A stretch of DNA of 64,000 nucleotides from Paenibacillus sp. MSJ-34 (GCF_018918005.1 NZ_JAHLPR010000006.1:62001-126000), one strand, 5' to 3'. Positions 17,013 through 26,607 are shown, numbered from the stretch's first letter. Translations and numbers: made by a program. The notes: generated from the letters alone by a model not told the origin.

Positions 17013-18647
17013 TTATCCCCTTCCGACGGCATTCAGCGATTCGACTATCGTTCCCTGTTTGCGGAATTCCGTCGTCGTCATGCCGGTAACCCGTTTAAAC
17101 ACATTGGAGAAGTAATGGGCGTCGTTATACCCGACTTGAAAAGCGATCTCGTATGTCTTTGCCTGGGTCGATTGCAACAGCTCCATCGCTTTGCGGATAC
17201 GGGTTTGCGTCAAATAATCGATAAATGTTTGGCCGGTCTCCTGACTGAATATTTTGCTTAAATGGCTCGGGCTCATTTTGACATGTTCGGCGGCATCCTG
17301 CAGCGAAATTTGGTCTTTGTCGTAATTGGAATGGACGTATTCTTTCACTTTCATCAGCAGATCGGCGTACCGGTCGGACGAGCGGGAGCGCCACAGCCAG
17401 AATTGCTCCGCGAGCCGGGTCAAATAAGCGCATGCCTCCTCCCACGTGCGTACCGCCTCGATCGATTTCTGAAATTGCGGCAGCAAGTCTTCATGCGGGT
17501 TCGGACTCCGGTACAACTCCTCGGCGGTCCGGAAAACCTCCAATGTAATATCGTTCAAAATATAATAGCCGATAAGGGAGGAATTCCAATCGATCAGCCG
17601 CAGCTCAGCCGCAAATTCGCGAACGAACGACCCGGTCTGGGCCGGTGAACCAACCTTCAGAAATCCGATGAACGAATTGCGGTCCAGGAAGATGCGCTGA
17701 TTCAGCGATCCGCGGGTCGCCTCCCATAAATTGCGGCGGTTCTGCCTGGATAACCGGCGCCAATGCATATCCTCCTCGGCTTCCAAATAGGAAATGTGAA
17801 TGCCTTGCAGCCGTTCTTGAACCGATCCGATACCGACCGCCATGAACAGATCGCCCGTTTGCTCGGATGAGGACTCCTGAAATTGCCGGAAAGGCTCCAG
17901 GAGGCTTCGCATCGTTTCCGGATCGTTGCCTTTGACGATCCAGACCGTTTTCGTGCGGCTTGCCTTGAACTCCAATATCTCTTCCCGGTGCCCCGCATGA
18001 AATTGCGGCAGCGGCCAGACCGCTTCCTGCGGCTCGTCGCCGGGAATCGAGCGGGTAGCGGAGATATCGTTCTGTTGAATGCGTACGTCCAGCATGGCTA
18101 CGGCGTAATAACGCGCGATCAATTGCAAGGATAAGGCAGCGCTCGCGCGAATCGCATCGGAAGCGGCGAGAAGCCCGTTGCATAAATCGCCCAGCAGCTT
18201 CGCTTTCGACAGGGCCGCATTGTCCCGTTCGGATTGCCGCAACTGCTCGATCCGTTCCCGTTCGCTGCGTTCCTTGTCGATTTTCTCACCCACTTTGCGC
18301 AGAAGGCCGATCAAGTCCGCCGAGCTGACCGGCTTGAGGCAATACTCCTCGATCCCCATGCGGATTGCGCTTCTGGCAAATTCGAATTCGCCGTGTCCGC
18401 TCAAAATAATGATTTTCACCTCAGGCATCCGCTTGCGTACAATTTCGCTTAACTCCAAGCCGTTCATAAACGGCATTTTAATATCGGTAATCAAGATGTC
18501 CGGCCGCAACTGCTCAATCATCGGCAGCGCGACTTCGCCGTCGGAGGCGTCCCCGCAATACTCGAACCCCTCCTTCTCCCATTGGATGCAGTCCCGTATC
18601 GTTTCCCTGATCAAAATTTCGTCGTCGACCAACAATAATTTTTTCAT
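17013..18647 (-). CDS. YesN-type response regulator with AraC HTH
   Basis: A 544-residue transcription factor: receiver domain (1-120, DDE pocket in LLVDDEIL, phosphoacceptor Asp in PDILITDIKMPFMNG near residue 55, Lys in YCLKPVS), a long middle region of unknown structure, and a C-terminal AraC-type DNA-binding domain (about 435-535, KDQISLQDAAEHVKMSPSHLSKIFSQETGQTFIDYL...IAFQVGYNDAHYFSNVFKR). The start overlaps the kinase stop (ATGA). It probably activates the divergent ytf operon; cognate sites were not identified. Confidence 0.92.
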   Translation of the reverse strand: MKKLLLVDDEILIRETIRDCIQWEKEGFEYCGDASDGEVALPMIEQLRPDILITDIKMPFMNGLELSEIVRKRMPEVKIIILSGHGEFEFARSAIRMGIEEYCLKPVSSADLIGLLRKVGEKIDKERSERERIEQLRQSERDNAALSKAKLLGDLCNGLLAASDAIRASAALSLQLIARYYAVAMLDVRIQQNDISATRSIPGDEPQEAVWPLPQFHAGHREEILEFKASRTKTVWIVKGNDPETMRSLLEPFRQFQESSSEQTGDLFMAVGIGSVQERLQGIHISYLEAEEDMHWRRLSRQNRRNLWEATRGSLNQRIFLDRNSFIGFLKVGSPAQTGSFVREFAAELRLIDWNSSLIGYYILNDITLEVFRTAEELYRSPNPHEDLLPQFQKSIEAVRTWEEACAYLTRLAEQFWLWRSRSSDRYADLLMKVKEYVHSNYDKDQISLQDAAEHVKMSPSHLSKIFSQETGQTFIDYLTQTRIRKAMELLQSTQAKTYEIAFQVGYNDAHYFSNVFKRVTGMTTTEFRKQGTIVESLNAVGRG

Positions 18648-20455
18648 CCGTCATCACTCGCTTTCGTCGGTATTCGAATCGTCACCGTCGTTCCTTCCAG
18701 TTCAACGCTTTCTACGCGTACCCCGTAATGTTCCCCGTAATAGAGCCTGATGCGCTGATGCACGTTATGGAGCCCGAATCCGCCGGACACTTCCTCCCCG
18801 GTTTCCGCAGGAATATGCCGATTCGTTAAGTTGGTGCGCAGCGTCTCCAGCTTCTCCGGCGTCATGCCGATGCCGGAATCTTGCACGGCCAGCTCGATGA
18901 ACTGCCCGCCCGCGGCGCGTGCGGTGACGCGGATCATTCCTTTGCCCCGTTTGTTCTTCAGGCCGTGGTACAGCGCGTTCTCAACGATCGGCTGCAGCGT
19001 CATTTTTAAGATCGAATGGGACCGGATATTCGGATCCACGTCGATTTCATAATCGAGAATGTCGCGATAGCGCATTTGTTGAATGATCAAGTAGCTATGC
19101 ACATGTTCGATCTCCTGCTCCAGGGGGATCCAGTCCAGCCCTTTGCTCAGGCTGATGCGGAACAGGCGCGACAGCGATTCGACCAAACGGATCACTTTAT
19201 CGTTTTTGCCCGCTTCGGCCATCCAAACGATCGAGTCCAGCGTGTTGTACAGGAAATGAGGGTTGATCTGTGCCTGCAATGCGCGCAATTCGGCTTTCTT
19301 GATTTCTTCCTGTTCCTTAATGCTGCGCTCGAGCAGCGATTTGATTTTTCCCAGCATAATATTGAAGCTTTTGCCCAGATCGGCGATCTCGTCTTTGCCC
19401 GTAGGGTTCACCTTCGCTTCCAGAAACCCGGACGCAGCCAGCTTCATCTTGTTCTTCAGCAATTGAAGCGGGCGCGTTAGCCTGGAGGAAATGAAGAAAT
19501 GGAGCGTTACCGCAAACGCGATGCTTAAGACGACGCTGACGATGATCAGTTGCCTGATCGAATTCGCTTCTTCCACGATTTCTTGCAGCGGCACCTGGCC
19601 GATGATTTTCCAGCCTGTCGTCGGCGAGGCCGATGCGAAAATGAATTTCGGGACTCCCTTCGAGCTGTCGACATATCCGGTAAGCGAACCTACCGCCAAA
19701 CCGGATAGAACGGACTGTTCCGGGAAATGAACGCTTCGTTCCAATTGAGAAGGCGTGAAAATGACGCGGCCGTTTTGATCGACAATATAAAAAAAGCCGG
19801 TTTTGCCGATGGAAACGTTGTCGCAAAATTGCTTGACTACGGACACGTCCAAATCGATCACGATAAAGCCGATGACTTCATGCGTGATGCGTTGTTTGAC
19901 GGCGGCCATAATGGAGATGACGTCTCGGTCCTCGTACGGCAGCCCGTCCAGCCTGTCCAGAGGGGAGGCGTCGGGCGGCGGAACGTTGAGCACGGCGTCG
20001 GGATGATTGGTCAAGTAAGCGAAATGCGGGTTGCGCAGCGGATTTTTGTCCAGTTGGAATACGCCTCTCCGTTCGCTGATGCCCCGGCCGTATAAATTGA
20101 TCATTGTAATATTGAGAACGCCTTCGTATTTATACGTTTGGCGGTACGAATCCATCGTTCGCAATATTTCTTTGGCATCCTCGTACGTATCGCTCTGGGA
20201 AAAGAGAAAATGGAGCACGCGCGGATGCTTGCCGAGCTCCAGCAATTTGCCGGTATCCGTGAAAACGGTTTCCATCTCTTGCGCGAGCTGGTCGGCCACT
20301 AATACCGCTCCGGCTTTGCTGTTCGCATACACGGTGTTGTACGATTTCTGGTACGAAATGAGTCCGATTCCGATCAGCGGAATAACGGTCAAGATAACAA
20401 ACATGGTAAGCAGCTTGGCGCGCAAGCTGGAGGAAATCCAATCGATCAGCTTCAT
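18644..20455 (-). CDS. YesM-type sensor histidine kinase
   Basis: Membrane sensor kinase of 603 residues: TM helix near 15-35, extracytoplasmic dCache-like sensor domain (~36-290), second TM (~295-318), HAMP (SSRLTRPLQLLKNKMKLAASG), then the His_kinase domain with phosphoacceptor His in ALQAQINPHFLYNTLDSIVWMAE and an HATPase with IVENALYHGLKNKRGKGMI, DSGIGMTPEKL and GGFGLHNVHQRI. First gene of the minus-strand sensor operon, transcribed divergently from the ytf importer across a 244-bp shared control region. Confidence 0.93.
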   Translation of the reverse strand: MKLIDWISSSLRAKLLTMFVILTVIPLIGIGLISYQKSYNTVYANSKAGAVLVADQLAQEMETVFTDTGKLLELGKHPRVLHFLFSQSDTYEDAKEILRTMDSYRQTYKYEGVLNITMINLYGRGISERRGVFQLDKNPLRNPHFAYLTNHPDAVLNVPPPDASPLDRLDGLPYEDRDVISIMAAVKQRITHEVIGFIVIDLDVSVVKQFCDNVSIGKTGFFYIVDQNGRVIFTPSQLERSVHFPEQSVLSGLAVGSLTGYVDSSKGVPKFIFASASPTTGWKIIGQVPLQEIVEEANSIRQLIIVSVVLSIAFAVTLHFFISSRLTRPLQLLKNKMKLAASGFLEAKVNPTGKDEIADLGKSFNIMLGKIKSLLERSIKEQEEIKKAELRALQAQINPHFLYNTLDSIVWMAEAGKNDKVIRLVESLSRLFRISLSKGLDWIPLEQEIEHVHSYLIIQQMRYRDILDYEIDVDPNIRSHSILKMTLQPIVENALYHGLKNKRGKGMIRVTARAAGGQFIELAVQDSGIGMTPEKLETLRTNLTNRHIPAETGEEVSGGFGLHNVHQRIRLYYGEHYGVRVESVELEGTTVTIRIPTKASDDG

Positions 20456-20636
20456 CGATTTCTCGGCCCTTCCACGATTTCTTAATGTTAAAAATTATGA
20501 ATGATCCGTATTGAAAACGCAATCATAAACAAAAAATCGCACCTTCGGCAAAAGAAATCGAACCATCGCTCCGCCATGCCGCCAAATCGATAAAAAATTG
20601 CAACGAACAACGATGAAACTCCGTATCCGGGGCGTT

Positions 20637-20653
20637 TGTAAGCGTTTTATAAT
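20637..20653 (+). promoter_or_regulatory. cre site fused to the -10 box of the first ytfQ-like gene
   Basis: TGTAAGCGTTTTAT (20637-20650) fits the CcpA cre consensus at 13 of 14 positions and runs into TATAAT (20648-20653). No good -35 box lies upstream, which would fit activation by the AraC-type regulator, with CcpA repression by blocking the -10 region. Confidence 0.6.
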
Positions 20654-20699
20654 CAAAACACGCCAGATACGTTGGTGAAATCGTAGGGGAGGAATAGAC

Positions 20700-21770
20700 A
20701 TGAAAACATGGAGAAAAACAGGGGTTGTGCTGGCTGCGGCGTTCATGCTGTTGTTCGCGGCGGCTTGCGGCAACAGCGGCGGCAGCGGATCGGGCGATAG
20801 CGCGCCGGCGTCGACGAATACCGGCGGCGAAACGCAAGGAAGCGGCCAGCAATCGGGCGATACGCAAACAGAGCAGGAGAATTCCGTCAATAAGAAGATT
20901 ACGCTCGGATTCTCCCAGGTGGGCGCCGAGAGCGGCTGGAGAACGGCGAACACGAAATCGATCCAGGATTCGGCCAAAGAAGCCGGGTTTGAGCTGAAGT
21001 TCTCCGATGCGCAGCAAAAACAAGAGAACCAGATTAAAGCGATCCGCAGCTTTATTCAGCAAAAAGTGGATGTGATCGCCTTCTCGCCGGTCGTCGAATC
21101 GGGCTGGGACACCGTATTGAAGGAAGCGAAGGATGCCGGCATTCCCGTCATTCTGACCGACCGTGCTGTCGATTCCAAAGACACTTCGCTGTATGAGACG
21201 TTTATTGGTTCGGATTTTGTCGAGGAAGGAAGACGGGCGGGACAATGGCTTGTAGATCAGTACAAGGATGCGACGGAAGACGTCAATATTGTGGAATTGC
21301 AAGGAACGACCGGTTCCGCTCCGGCGATTGACCGTCAGGCCGGTTTCGCGGAAGTGATCGCTTCGAATCCGAAATTGAAAGTGATCGCGTCTCAGACAGG
21401 CGATTTTACCCGCGCCAAAGGGAAAGAAGTTATGCAAGCATTCCTGAAAGCGCACAAAAAAATCGACGTATTATACGCGCATAACGACGATATGGGACTA
21501 GGAGCGATTCAAGCGATTGAAGCGGCCGGGCTGAAACCGGGCGAAGACATCATCATCATTACCGTCGACGGCGTGAAGGACGGATTTATCGCTGCCAGCG
21601 AAGGCAAGATCAATTTTATCGTCGAGTGCAATCCTTTGCTCGGCCCGCAATTGATGCAGGCGGTGCAAGACGTTGTAGACGGCAAGGAAGTGCCGAAACG
21701 AATCGTTACCGAAGAGGGCGTATTCACTTCGGAAGATGCCAAACGGGAGCTGCCGAACCGTCAGTATTAA
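20700..21770 (+). CDS. ytfQ: YtfQ-like galactose/galactofuranose-family binding lipoprotein
   Basis: Substrate-binding protein of a CUT2 sugar ABC importer, 356 residues. It has a lipoprotein signal (Cys23 in AAACG) and a Ser/Gly/Thr-rich tether to about 62. The mature part resembles E. coli YtfQ strongly: ITLGFSQVGAESGWRTANTKSIQ, QQKQENQIKAIRSFIQQKVD, APVV-like SPVVESGWDTVLKEAKDAGIPV, ELQGTTGSAPAIDRQAGFAE and YAHNDDMGLGAIQAIEAAGLKPG. YtfQ binds galactofuranose and related sugars; the ligand here is inferred only. GGGGAGGAATAGAC precedes the ATG. A terminator-like hairpin follows before the ATPase gene. Confidence 0.9.
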   Translation: MKTWRKTGVVLAAAFMLLFAAACGNSGGSGSGDSAPASTNTGGETQGSGQQSGDTQTEQENSVNKKITLGFSQVGAESGWRTANTKSIQDSAKEAGFELKFSDAQQKQENQIKAIRSFIQQKVDVIAFSPVVESGWDTVLKEAKDAGIPVILTDRAVDSKDTSLYETFIGSDFVEEGRRAGQWLVDQYKDATEDVNIVELQGTTGSAPAIDRQAGFAEVIASNPKLKVIASQTGDFTRAKGKEVMQAFLKAHKKIDVLYAHNDDMGLGAIQAIEAAGLKPGEDIIIITVDGVKDGFIAASEGKINFIVECNPLLGPQLMQAVQDVVDGKEVPKRIVTEEGVFTSEDAKRELPNRQY

Positions 21771-21787
21771 TTTGCGAGTAACGGGAG

Positions 21788-21836
21788 AATCCGCTCCGCG
21801 CGGGAAGCTTGTCTTGTGCGCCGGAGCGGGATTTTC
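21788..21836 (+). terminator. Intercistronic hairpin after the binding-protein gene
   Basis: AATCCGCTCCG pairs with CGGAGCGGGATT (one bulge), followed by TTTTC. It lies inside the ytf operon and probably causes partial termination or protects the upstream message, giving more binding protein than transporter. Confidence 0.7.
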
Positions 21837-21849
21837 TTGAAGGGAGAGA

Positions 21850-23370
21850 ATGTGCCAGATGAAGGAACTTCAGCCGATTTTACAAATGACGGATATTCAT
21901 AAGCAGTTTCCTGGCGTCAAGGCGCTGTCCGGCGTCGACTTCCGTCTCTTCCCGGGCGAAGTCCACGCGTTGATGGGAGAGAACGGAGCGGGGAAGTCCA
22001 CATTGATCAAAGTGTTGACCGGCGTCTATTCCGTCGACCGGGGAACGGTCGTCATGGACGGCCGGCAAATCGCCGTTCATAACCCGCAGGAAGCGCAGCA
22101 GGCCGGAATTAGCACGGTATATCAAGAGGTGAATTTATGTCCTAATTTGTCCGTCGCCGAGAACATCTATATCGGCAACGAACCGCGCCGTTTCGGACGC
22201 ATTCGTTGGAAAACGATGAACGAACAGGCCGAACGGCTGCTTCGGGAAAGATTGCATTTGCAAATCGACGTGACCCAGCCGCTGCAAACCTATTCGGTTG
22301 CGGTGCAGCAATTGATCGCGATTGCGCGAGCTTTGAGCATTTCCGCCAAAGTGCTTATTTTGGACGAACCGACATCCAGTTTGGACCAGAACGAGGTGCG
22401 GCAGCTTTTTGCCGTCACGAATAAGTTGAAGGACGAAGGCTTGGCCATTTTGTTCGTTACGCATTTTCTGGATCAAGTGTATGAAATTTCGGATCGAATA
22501 ACCATTCTCCGCAACGGAGAATTTGTGGGGGAGTATGCGGCGAGCGAGCTTCCCCGTATAGAATTGGTATCGAAAATGATCGGCAAAGAGCTCGATATGC
22601 TCGAACATTTGCCCAAACCGGCGGCGGACGGGACAAAGCCGGAAGGCGAAGTCATTCTGGAAGCGACGGGATTAGGCAGGCAAGGCTCCATCGAACCGTT
22701 CGATTTGCTGATACGCAAGGGTGAAATTATGGGGCTTGCGGGACTGCTCGGCTCCGGCCGGACGGAAATGGCGAGGCTGTTCTTCGGCGCCGACCGCGCG
22801 GATCAAGGCGAGCTGCGGATGTCCGGCAAGAACGGCATGCCGCATACCCCGAGGCAAGCGATCGACCGAGGAATCGCCTTTTGTTCCGAGAACCGGAAAA
22901 CCGAAGGCATTATCGACGATTTATCCGTCAGGGAAAATATCATTCTCGCCCTGCAGGCGAGTAAAGGCTGGTTCCGGACGATATCCAGAAAACGGCAGGA
23001 TGAGATTGCGGACGAGTATATCAAGCTGTTAAACATCAATCCGCCGGACCCGGAACAATTGATCCGCAATCTGAGCGGCGGCAACCAGCAGAAGGCGCTG
23101 CTCGCGCGTTGGCTGCTGACCGAACCGAGCTTGCTCATTCTGGACGAGCCGACAAGAGGCATCGATATCGGGGCCAAGGCGGAAATTCAGAAGCTCGTCT
23201 TGTCTTTGGCGCAAAAAGGAATGTCCGTTCTGTTCATCTCCTCCGAACTGGAGGAAGTGCTCCGGGTCAGCGACCGGATCGCCGTGTTGCGCGACCGCCG
23301 CAAGGTCAAGGAAATGCAGGGCGAGGAAATGAATCAGCAGCAAGTTATGCAGGCGATAGCAGGAGGGTAA
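21850..23370 (+). CDS. ytfR: CUT2 sugar ABC transporter ATPase, two NBDs
   Basis: Cytosolic ATPase (506 residues) energising the Ytf-type importer. The first nucleotide-binding domain has Walker A GENGAGKST and Walker B VLILDEPTSS but a degenerate signature (YSVAVQQLIAIARAL). The second has a degenerate Walker A (GLLGSGRTEMA) with a proper LSGGNQQKALLARWL signature and LLILDEPTRGIDIGAK. This asymmetry is normal for the CUT2 class. The ATG at 21850 follows AGGGAG closely; an alternative ATG lies at 21859. Confidence 0.93.
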   Translation: MCQMKELQPILQMTDIHKQFPGVKALSGVDFRLFPGEVHALMGENGAGKSTLIKVLTGVYSVDRGTVVMDGRQIAVHNPQEAQQAGISTVYQEVNLCPNLSVAENIYIGNEPRRFGRIRWKTMNEQAERLLRERLHLQIDVTQPLQTYSVAVQQLIAIARALSISAKVLILDEPTSSLDQNEVRQLFAVTNKLKDEGLAILFVTHFLDQVYEISDRITILRNGEFVGEYAASELPRIELVSKMIGKELDMLEHLPKPAADGTKPEGEVILEATGLGRQGSIEPFDLLIRKGEIMGLAGLLGSGRTEMARLFFGADRADQGELRMSGKNGMPHTPRQAIDRGIAFCSENRKTEGIIDDLSVRENIILALQASKGWFRTISRKRQDEIADEYIKLLNINPPDPEQLIRNLSGGNQQKALLARWLLTEPSLLILDEPTRGIDIGAKAEIQKLVLSLAQKGMSVLFISSELEEVLRVSDRIAVLRDRRKVKEMQGEEMNQQQVMQAIAGG

Positions 23371-23374
23371 CGGT

Positions 23375-24403
23375 ATGATGAAGCATCGGTTGTTTTGGCC
23401 GCTTGTCGTTTTAGCCGCGCTTTTATTGTTTAATTTGATTTATTCGCCCGATTTTTTCTCGATTAAAATGCGGGACGGCCATCTGTACGGCAGTCTGATC
23501 GATATTTTGAATTTCGGTTCGCCGCTCATTTTGGTCGCCATCGGAATGACGCTTGTCATCGCGACGAAAGGCATCGATTTGTCCGTCGGTTCCGTCGTGG
23601 CCATTACGGGCGCCATGGCTTGCCTCATGATCAGCCGCAGCGCCGATCAAAATGCGCTGGTCGTCGTCCTTGCCGCCGTCGCCGTTGCCGTCCTTTTATC
23701 GGCGGCGCTGGGGCTATGGAACGGACTTTTGGTTGCCGGCGCCGGCATCCAGCCGATCGTCGCCACGCTGATCTTGATGGTAGCCGGACGCGGGATCGCC
23801 CAGTTGATTACGGGCGGGCAGATCATTACCGTCAACAGTTCGAAATACCAATATATCGGCGCGGGCTCGCTGCTCACCTTGCCGTTTTCGATTTTTATCG
23901 TCGCCGCCGTGTTTGCCGCCGCGTCGTTCCTGACCCGGAAAACGGCCCTTGGCTTGTTCATCGAATCGGTCGGGTGCAAACCGACCGCCAGCCGTTTGGC
24001 AGGCGTGCGTTCGAAAACGGTCATGCTTGCGGTCTATTTGTTCTGCGGATTATGCGCGGGCATTGCCGGTCTCATTCTTAGCTCCAACGTTTCAAGCGCC
24101 GACGGAAACAACGCGGGACTGTGGTACGAGTTGGACGCCATTCTGGCCGTCGTCATCGGCGGAACCTCGTTGAACGGGGGGCGGTTTTATTTAACGGGGA
24201 CGCTGGTCGGAGCTCTAATTATCCAAACCTTGACGACAACGATCTACATGGTCGGGGTTCCCCCGGAAATTACGCTTGTCGTCAAAGCAGTCGTCGTCTT
24301 GGCCGTATGTTTGATTCAATCGGAGCAATTCCGCGGCATGCTCGGCGGAGGTTGGGGCAGAGGGGCCCATTCGGCGAAGCGGGAGGTGAAGCGGCATGCT
24401 TAA
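23375..24403 (+). CDS. ytfT: CUT2 sugar ABC transporter permease
   Basis: Inner-membrane permease of 342 residues with 8-10 hydrophobic segments and the BPD_transp_2 signature ATKGIDLSVGSVVAITGAMACLM, plus VVIGGTSLNGGRFYLTGTLVGALIIQTL. GGAGGGTAACGGT precedes the ATG, four bases after the ATPase stop. Pairs with the next permease, as YtfT does with YjfF. Confidence 0.92.
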   Translation: MMKHRLFWPLVVLAALLLFNLIYSPDFFSIKMRDGHLYGSLIDILNFGSPLILVAIGMTLVIATKGIDLSVGSVVAITGAMACLMISRSADQNALVVVLAAVAVAVLLSAALGLWNGLLVAGAGIQPIVATLILMVAGRGIAQLITGGQIITVNSSKYQYIGAGSLLTLPFSIFIVAAVFAAASFLTRKTALGLFIESVGCKPTASRLAGVRSKTVMLAVYLFCGLCAGIAGLILSSNVSSADGNNAGLWYELDAILAVVIGGTSLNGGRFYLTGTLVGALIIQTLTTTIYMVGVPPEITLVVKAVVVLAVCLIQSEQFRGMLGGGWGRGAHSAKREVKRHA

Positions 24404-25358
24404 ACGCCAATATGTTCCGCTCTTCGTCACGATCGGCTTGTTCATGCTGATTTTCATTGCCGGTTCTTTTCGGTATGCGGGTTTCTTTTCCATGCAGGTG
24501 TTGCTGAATCTGTTGATCGATAACGCGTTCTTGTTAATTGCGGCAGTGGGTATGACTTTTGTGATCGTCTCGGGCGGAATCGATCTGTCCGTAGGTTCCA
24601 TGATCGCGCTCACAACGATGGTGTCCGCCAGTCTGCTGCAGCAAGGATGGCCGCCGTATCTCGTCATTCCGATCGTATTGGCAATTGGGGTCTTGCTCGG
24701 ATCCGCGATGGGGGCGATCATCCATTATTTTAAAATCCAACCGTTCATTGTCACATTGGCCGGCATGTTCCTGGCCAGAGGATTATGCTATGTGATCAGC
24801 ATCAATACGATGACGATCGACAACGCCTTCTACACTTCCGTAGCGCAGACGAAAATAAAGCTCCCCGGCAGCAATTTCATCTCGATCAGCGTCATTATCG
24901 CTTTGCTGGTCGTTGCGATGGGGATTTACTTGGCCCATTATACGAAGTTCGGCCGCAATACGTATGCCGTCGGCGGCAACGAGCAATCGTCGTTGCTGAT
25001 GGGATTGCCGGTAGGACGCACGAAAATGCTCGTCTACGGCTTTAGCGGGTTCTGTTCTTCCCTGGCCGGCGTCGTATTTACGTTCTATATGCTGTCAGGC
25101 TACGGACTGCATGCGAACGGGATGGAGCTTGACGTTATCGCGGCCGTCGTCATCGGCGGAACGCTGTTGACCGGAGGCGTCGGATACGTCGTGGGCACGT
25201 TCTTCGGCGTGTTGATCCAAGGCGTCATTCAAACGATTATCAGCTTCGAAGGCACGCTCAGCTCGTGGTGGACGAGAATCGTAATTGGCGTGCTGCTGCT
25301 GTTGTTCATTTTGCTGCAAAGGCTGCTCAGCGAACGCCGGTTTGCCGGGCGAGGCTGA
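24396..25358 (+). CDS. yjfF: Second CUT2 sugar permease, YjfF-like
   Basis: A 320-residue permease with the same signature (SGGIDLSVGSMIALTTMVSASL) and VVIGGTLLTGGVGYVVGTFFGVLIQG. It overlaps the first permease by 8 nt with GGGAGGTG before its ATG, so the two subunits are translationally coupled and probably form a heterodimeric channel. A long terminator hairpin follows. Confidence 0.92.
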   Translation: MLKRQYVPLFVTIGLFMLIFIAGSFRYAGFFSMQVLLNLLIDNAFLLIAAVGMTFVIVSGGIDLSVGSMIALTTMVSASLLQQGWPPYLVIPIVLAIGVLLGSAMGAIIHYFKIQPFIVTLAGMFLARGLCYVISINTMTIDNAFYTSVAQTKIKLPGSNFISISVIIALLVVAMGIYLAHYTKFGRNTYAVGGNEQSSLLMGLPVGRTKMLVYGFSGFCSSLAGVVFTFYMLSGYGLHANGMELDVIAAVVIGGTLLTGGVGYVVGTFFGVLIQGVIQTIISFEGTLSSWWTRIVIGVLLLLFILLQRLLSERRFAGRG

Positions 25359-25375
25359 TCGAAGGGGATGCGAAA

Positions 25376-25425
25376 GAAGGATATTTGAGGACAACGAGCC
25401 GTTTGTCGCAAATCTCCTTCTTTTT
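25376..25425 (+). terminator. Terminator of the ytf operon
   Basis: A 19-bp imperfect stem (left arm 25376-25394, right arm 25402-25420, three mismatches) ending CTCCTTC is followed by TTTTT. Confidence 0.85.
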
Positions 25426-25477
25426 GCTAGCTAGCGGAGCGGGTGAGGACATTGGAGATAATAGTTTACGAAACGAT

Positions 25478-25494
25478 TGATAGCGCTCTATAAT
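25478..25494 (+). promoter_or_regulatory. cre-like site fused to the -10 box of the second ytfQ-like gene
   Basis: TGATAGCGCTCTAT (25478-25491) is a weaker cre match (11 of 14) running into TATAAT (25489-25494), the same layout as at 20637. The second binding protein is thus transcribed on its own, beyond the operon terminator. Confidence 0.5.
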
Positions 25495-25557
25495 CTTAAA
25501 TAATCGTCGTTCAGCGAACGCGGCATTTCGATTTTTCAGGTGGGGGGAGGCGGGCCG

Positions 25558-26607
25558 ATGTATTTCCGGGGGAAGGCGCTGTTTTGGCTGCCGCTTTGTT
25601 TATTGATCGTCTTGTTCGGCTGCGAATCGAATCATCCCGATAGCGCGCCTGCCGGCGTGGCAAGAGGCGAATACGATAGGGATGAAGGAAGTCCGGATTC
25701 ATCCGACGAGTCGATAGCGCCGCAGCGGCCGATCGTGCTCGGGTTTTCCCAACTTGGCACGGAAAGCGATTGGCGTAACGCGAACAGCCTGTCCGTCAAG
25801 GAAGCGGCGAAGGAAGCGGGGATCGAGCTATTGTTCGAAAATGCGGAGCAGTCCCAGGAGAAGCAGTTCGAAGCGATTCGGGGTTTTATCGACAAGAAAG
25901 TGGATTTAATCGCCGTCGCGCCGGTCGTGCAGTCCGGATGGGACGATATTTTGAAGGAAGCGCAACTGGCGGGCATTCCGGTCATTATTGTCGACAGGGC
26001 TGTCGACATTCTCGATGCGTCGCAATACGTGACGTTAATCGGCTCGGATTTTTACGAGGAAGGCCGGAAGGCCGGGAAATATTTGCTCGACAAAATGGCG
26101 AATTCGCCGGGTCCTGTCGGCATCGTCGAATTGAAAGGGACGGCCGGTTCCACTCCTTCGATCGACCGGGGCCGGGGCTTTCACGATACGATCGGGGAAC
26201 AATCAAAGTTCCGGGTGCTTAAGAGCGAATATGTCGATTTCACCCATGAGCGGGGCCGGGAAGTGATGCGCTCGTTGTTGCAGGAATTGGGGGAAGAAAT
26301 TCAAGTCTTGTATTCCCACAACGACGATATGGCGCTCGGCGCCATCGAGGCGATCGAAGAGTACGGGCTGCGGCCGGGCAAAGATATGATTATCATTTCC
26401 GTAGACGGCACTCGCAAGGCGCTGGAGAAAATGGTCCAAGGGAAGATCAACTGCGTGGTCGAATGCAATCCGCTGCTTGGCCCGAACCTGATGCAGGCCG
26501 TCAATGAATTGATGGAGGGGCGCACGCTGCCGAAGCGGATCGTGACTCCCGAAACGGTGTTTACGGAAGTCACGGCGGAACGGGAGGTGCACAACCGGAA
26601 ATATTAA
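25558..26607 (+). CDS. Second YtfQ-like sugar-binding lipoprotein
   Basis: A 349-residue paralogue of the protein at 20700, alignable along its whole length (IVLGFSQLGTESDWRNANSLSV, FIDKKVDLIAVAPVVQSGWDDILKEAQLAGIPVIIVDRAVD, YSHNDDMALGAIEAIEEYGLRPG). Signal peptide and lipobox LFGC (Cys22), with an acidic tether. The start at 25558 is preferred over the GTG at 25540, because GGGGGGAGG lies seven bases before it and the GTG falls inside that site. It probably shares the Ytf-type permease while recognising another ligand, or acts as a sensor subunit. Confidence 0.9.
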   Translation: MYFRGKALFWLPLCLLIVLFGCESNHPDSAPAGVARGEYDRDEGSPDSSDESIAPQRPIVLGFSQLGTESDWRNANSLSVKEAAKEAGIELLFENAEQSQEKQFEAIRGFIDKKVDLIAVAPVVQSGWDDILKEAQLAGIPVIIVDRAVDILDASQYVTLIGSDFYEEGRKAGKYLLDKMANSPGPVGIVELKGTAGSTPSIDRGRGFHDTIGEQSKFRVLKSEYVDFTHERGREVMRSLLQELGEEIQVLYSHNDDMALGAIEAIEEYGLRPGKDMIIISVDGTRKALEKMVQGKINCVVECNPLLGPNLMQAVNELMEGRTLPKRIVTPETVFTEVTAEREVHNRKY

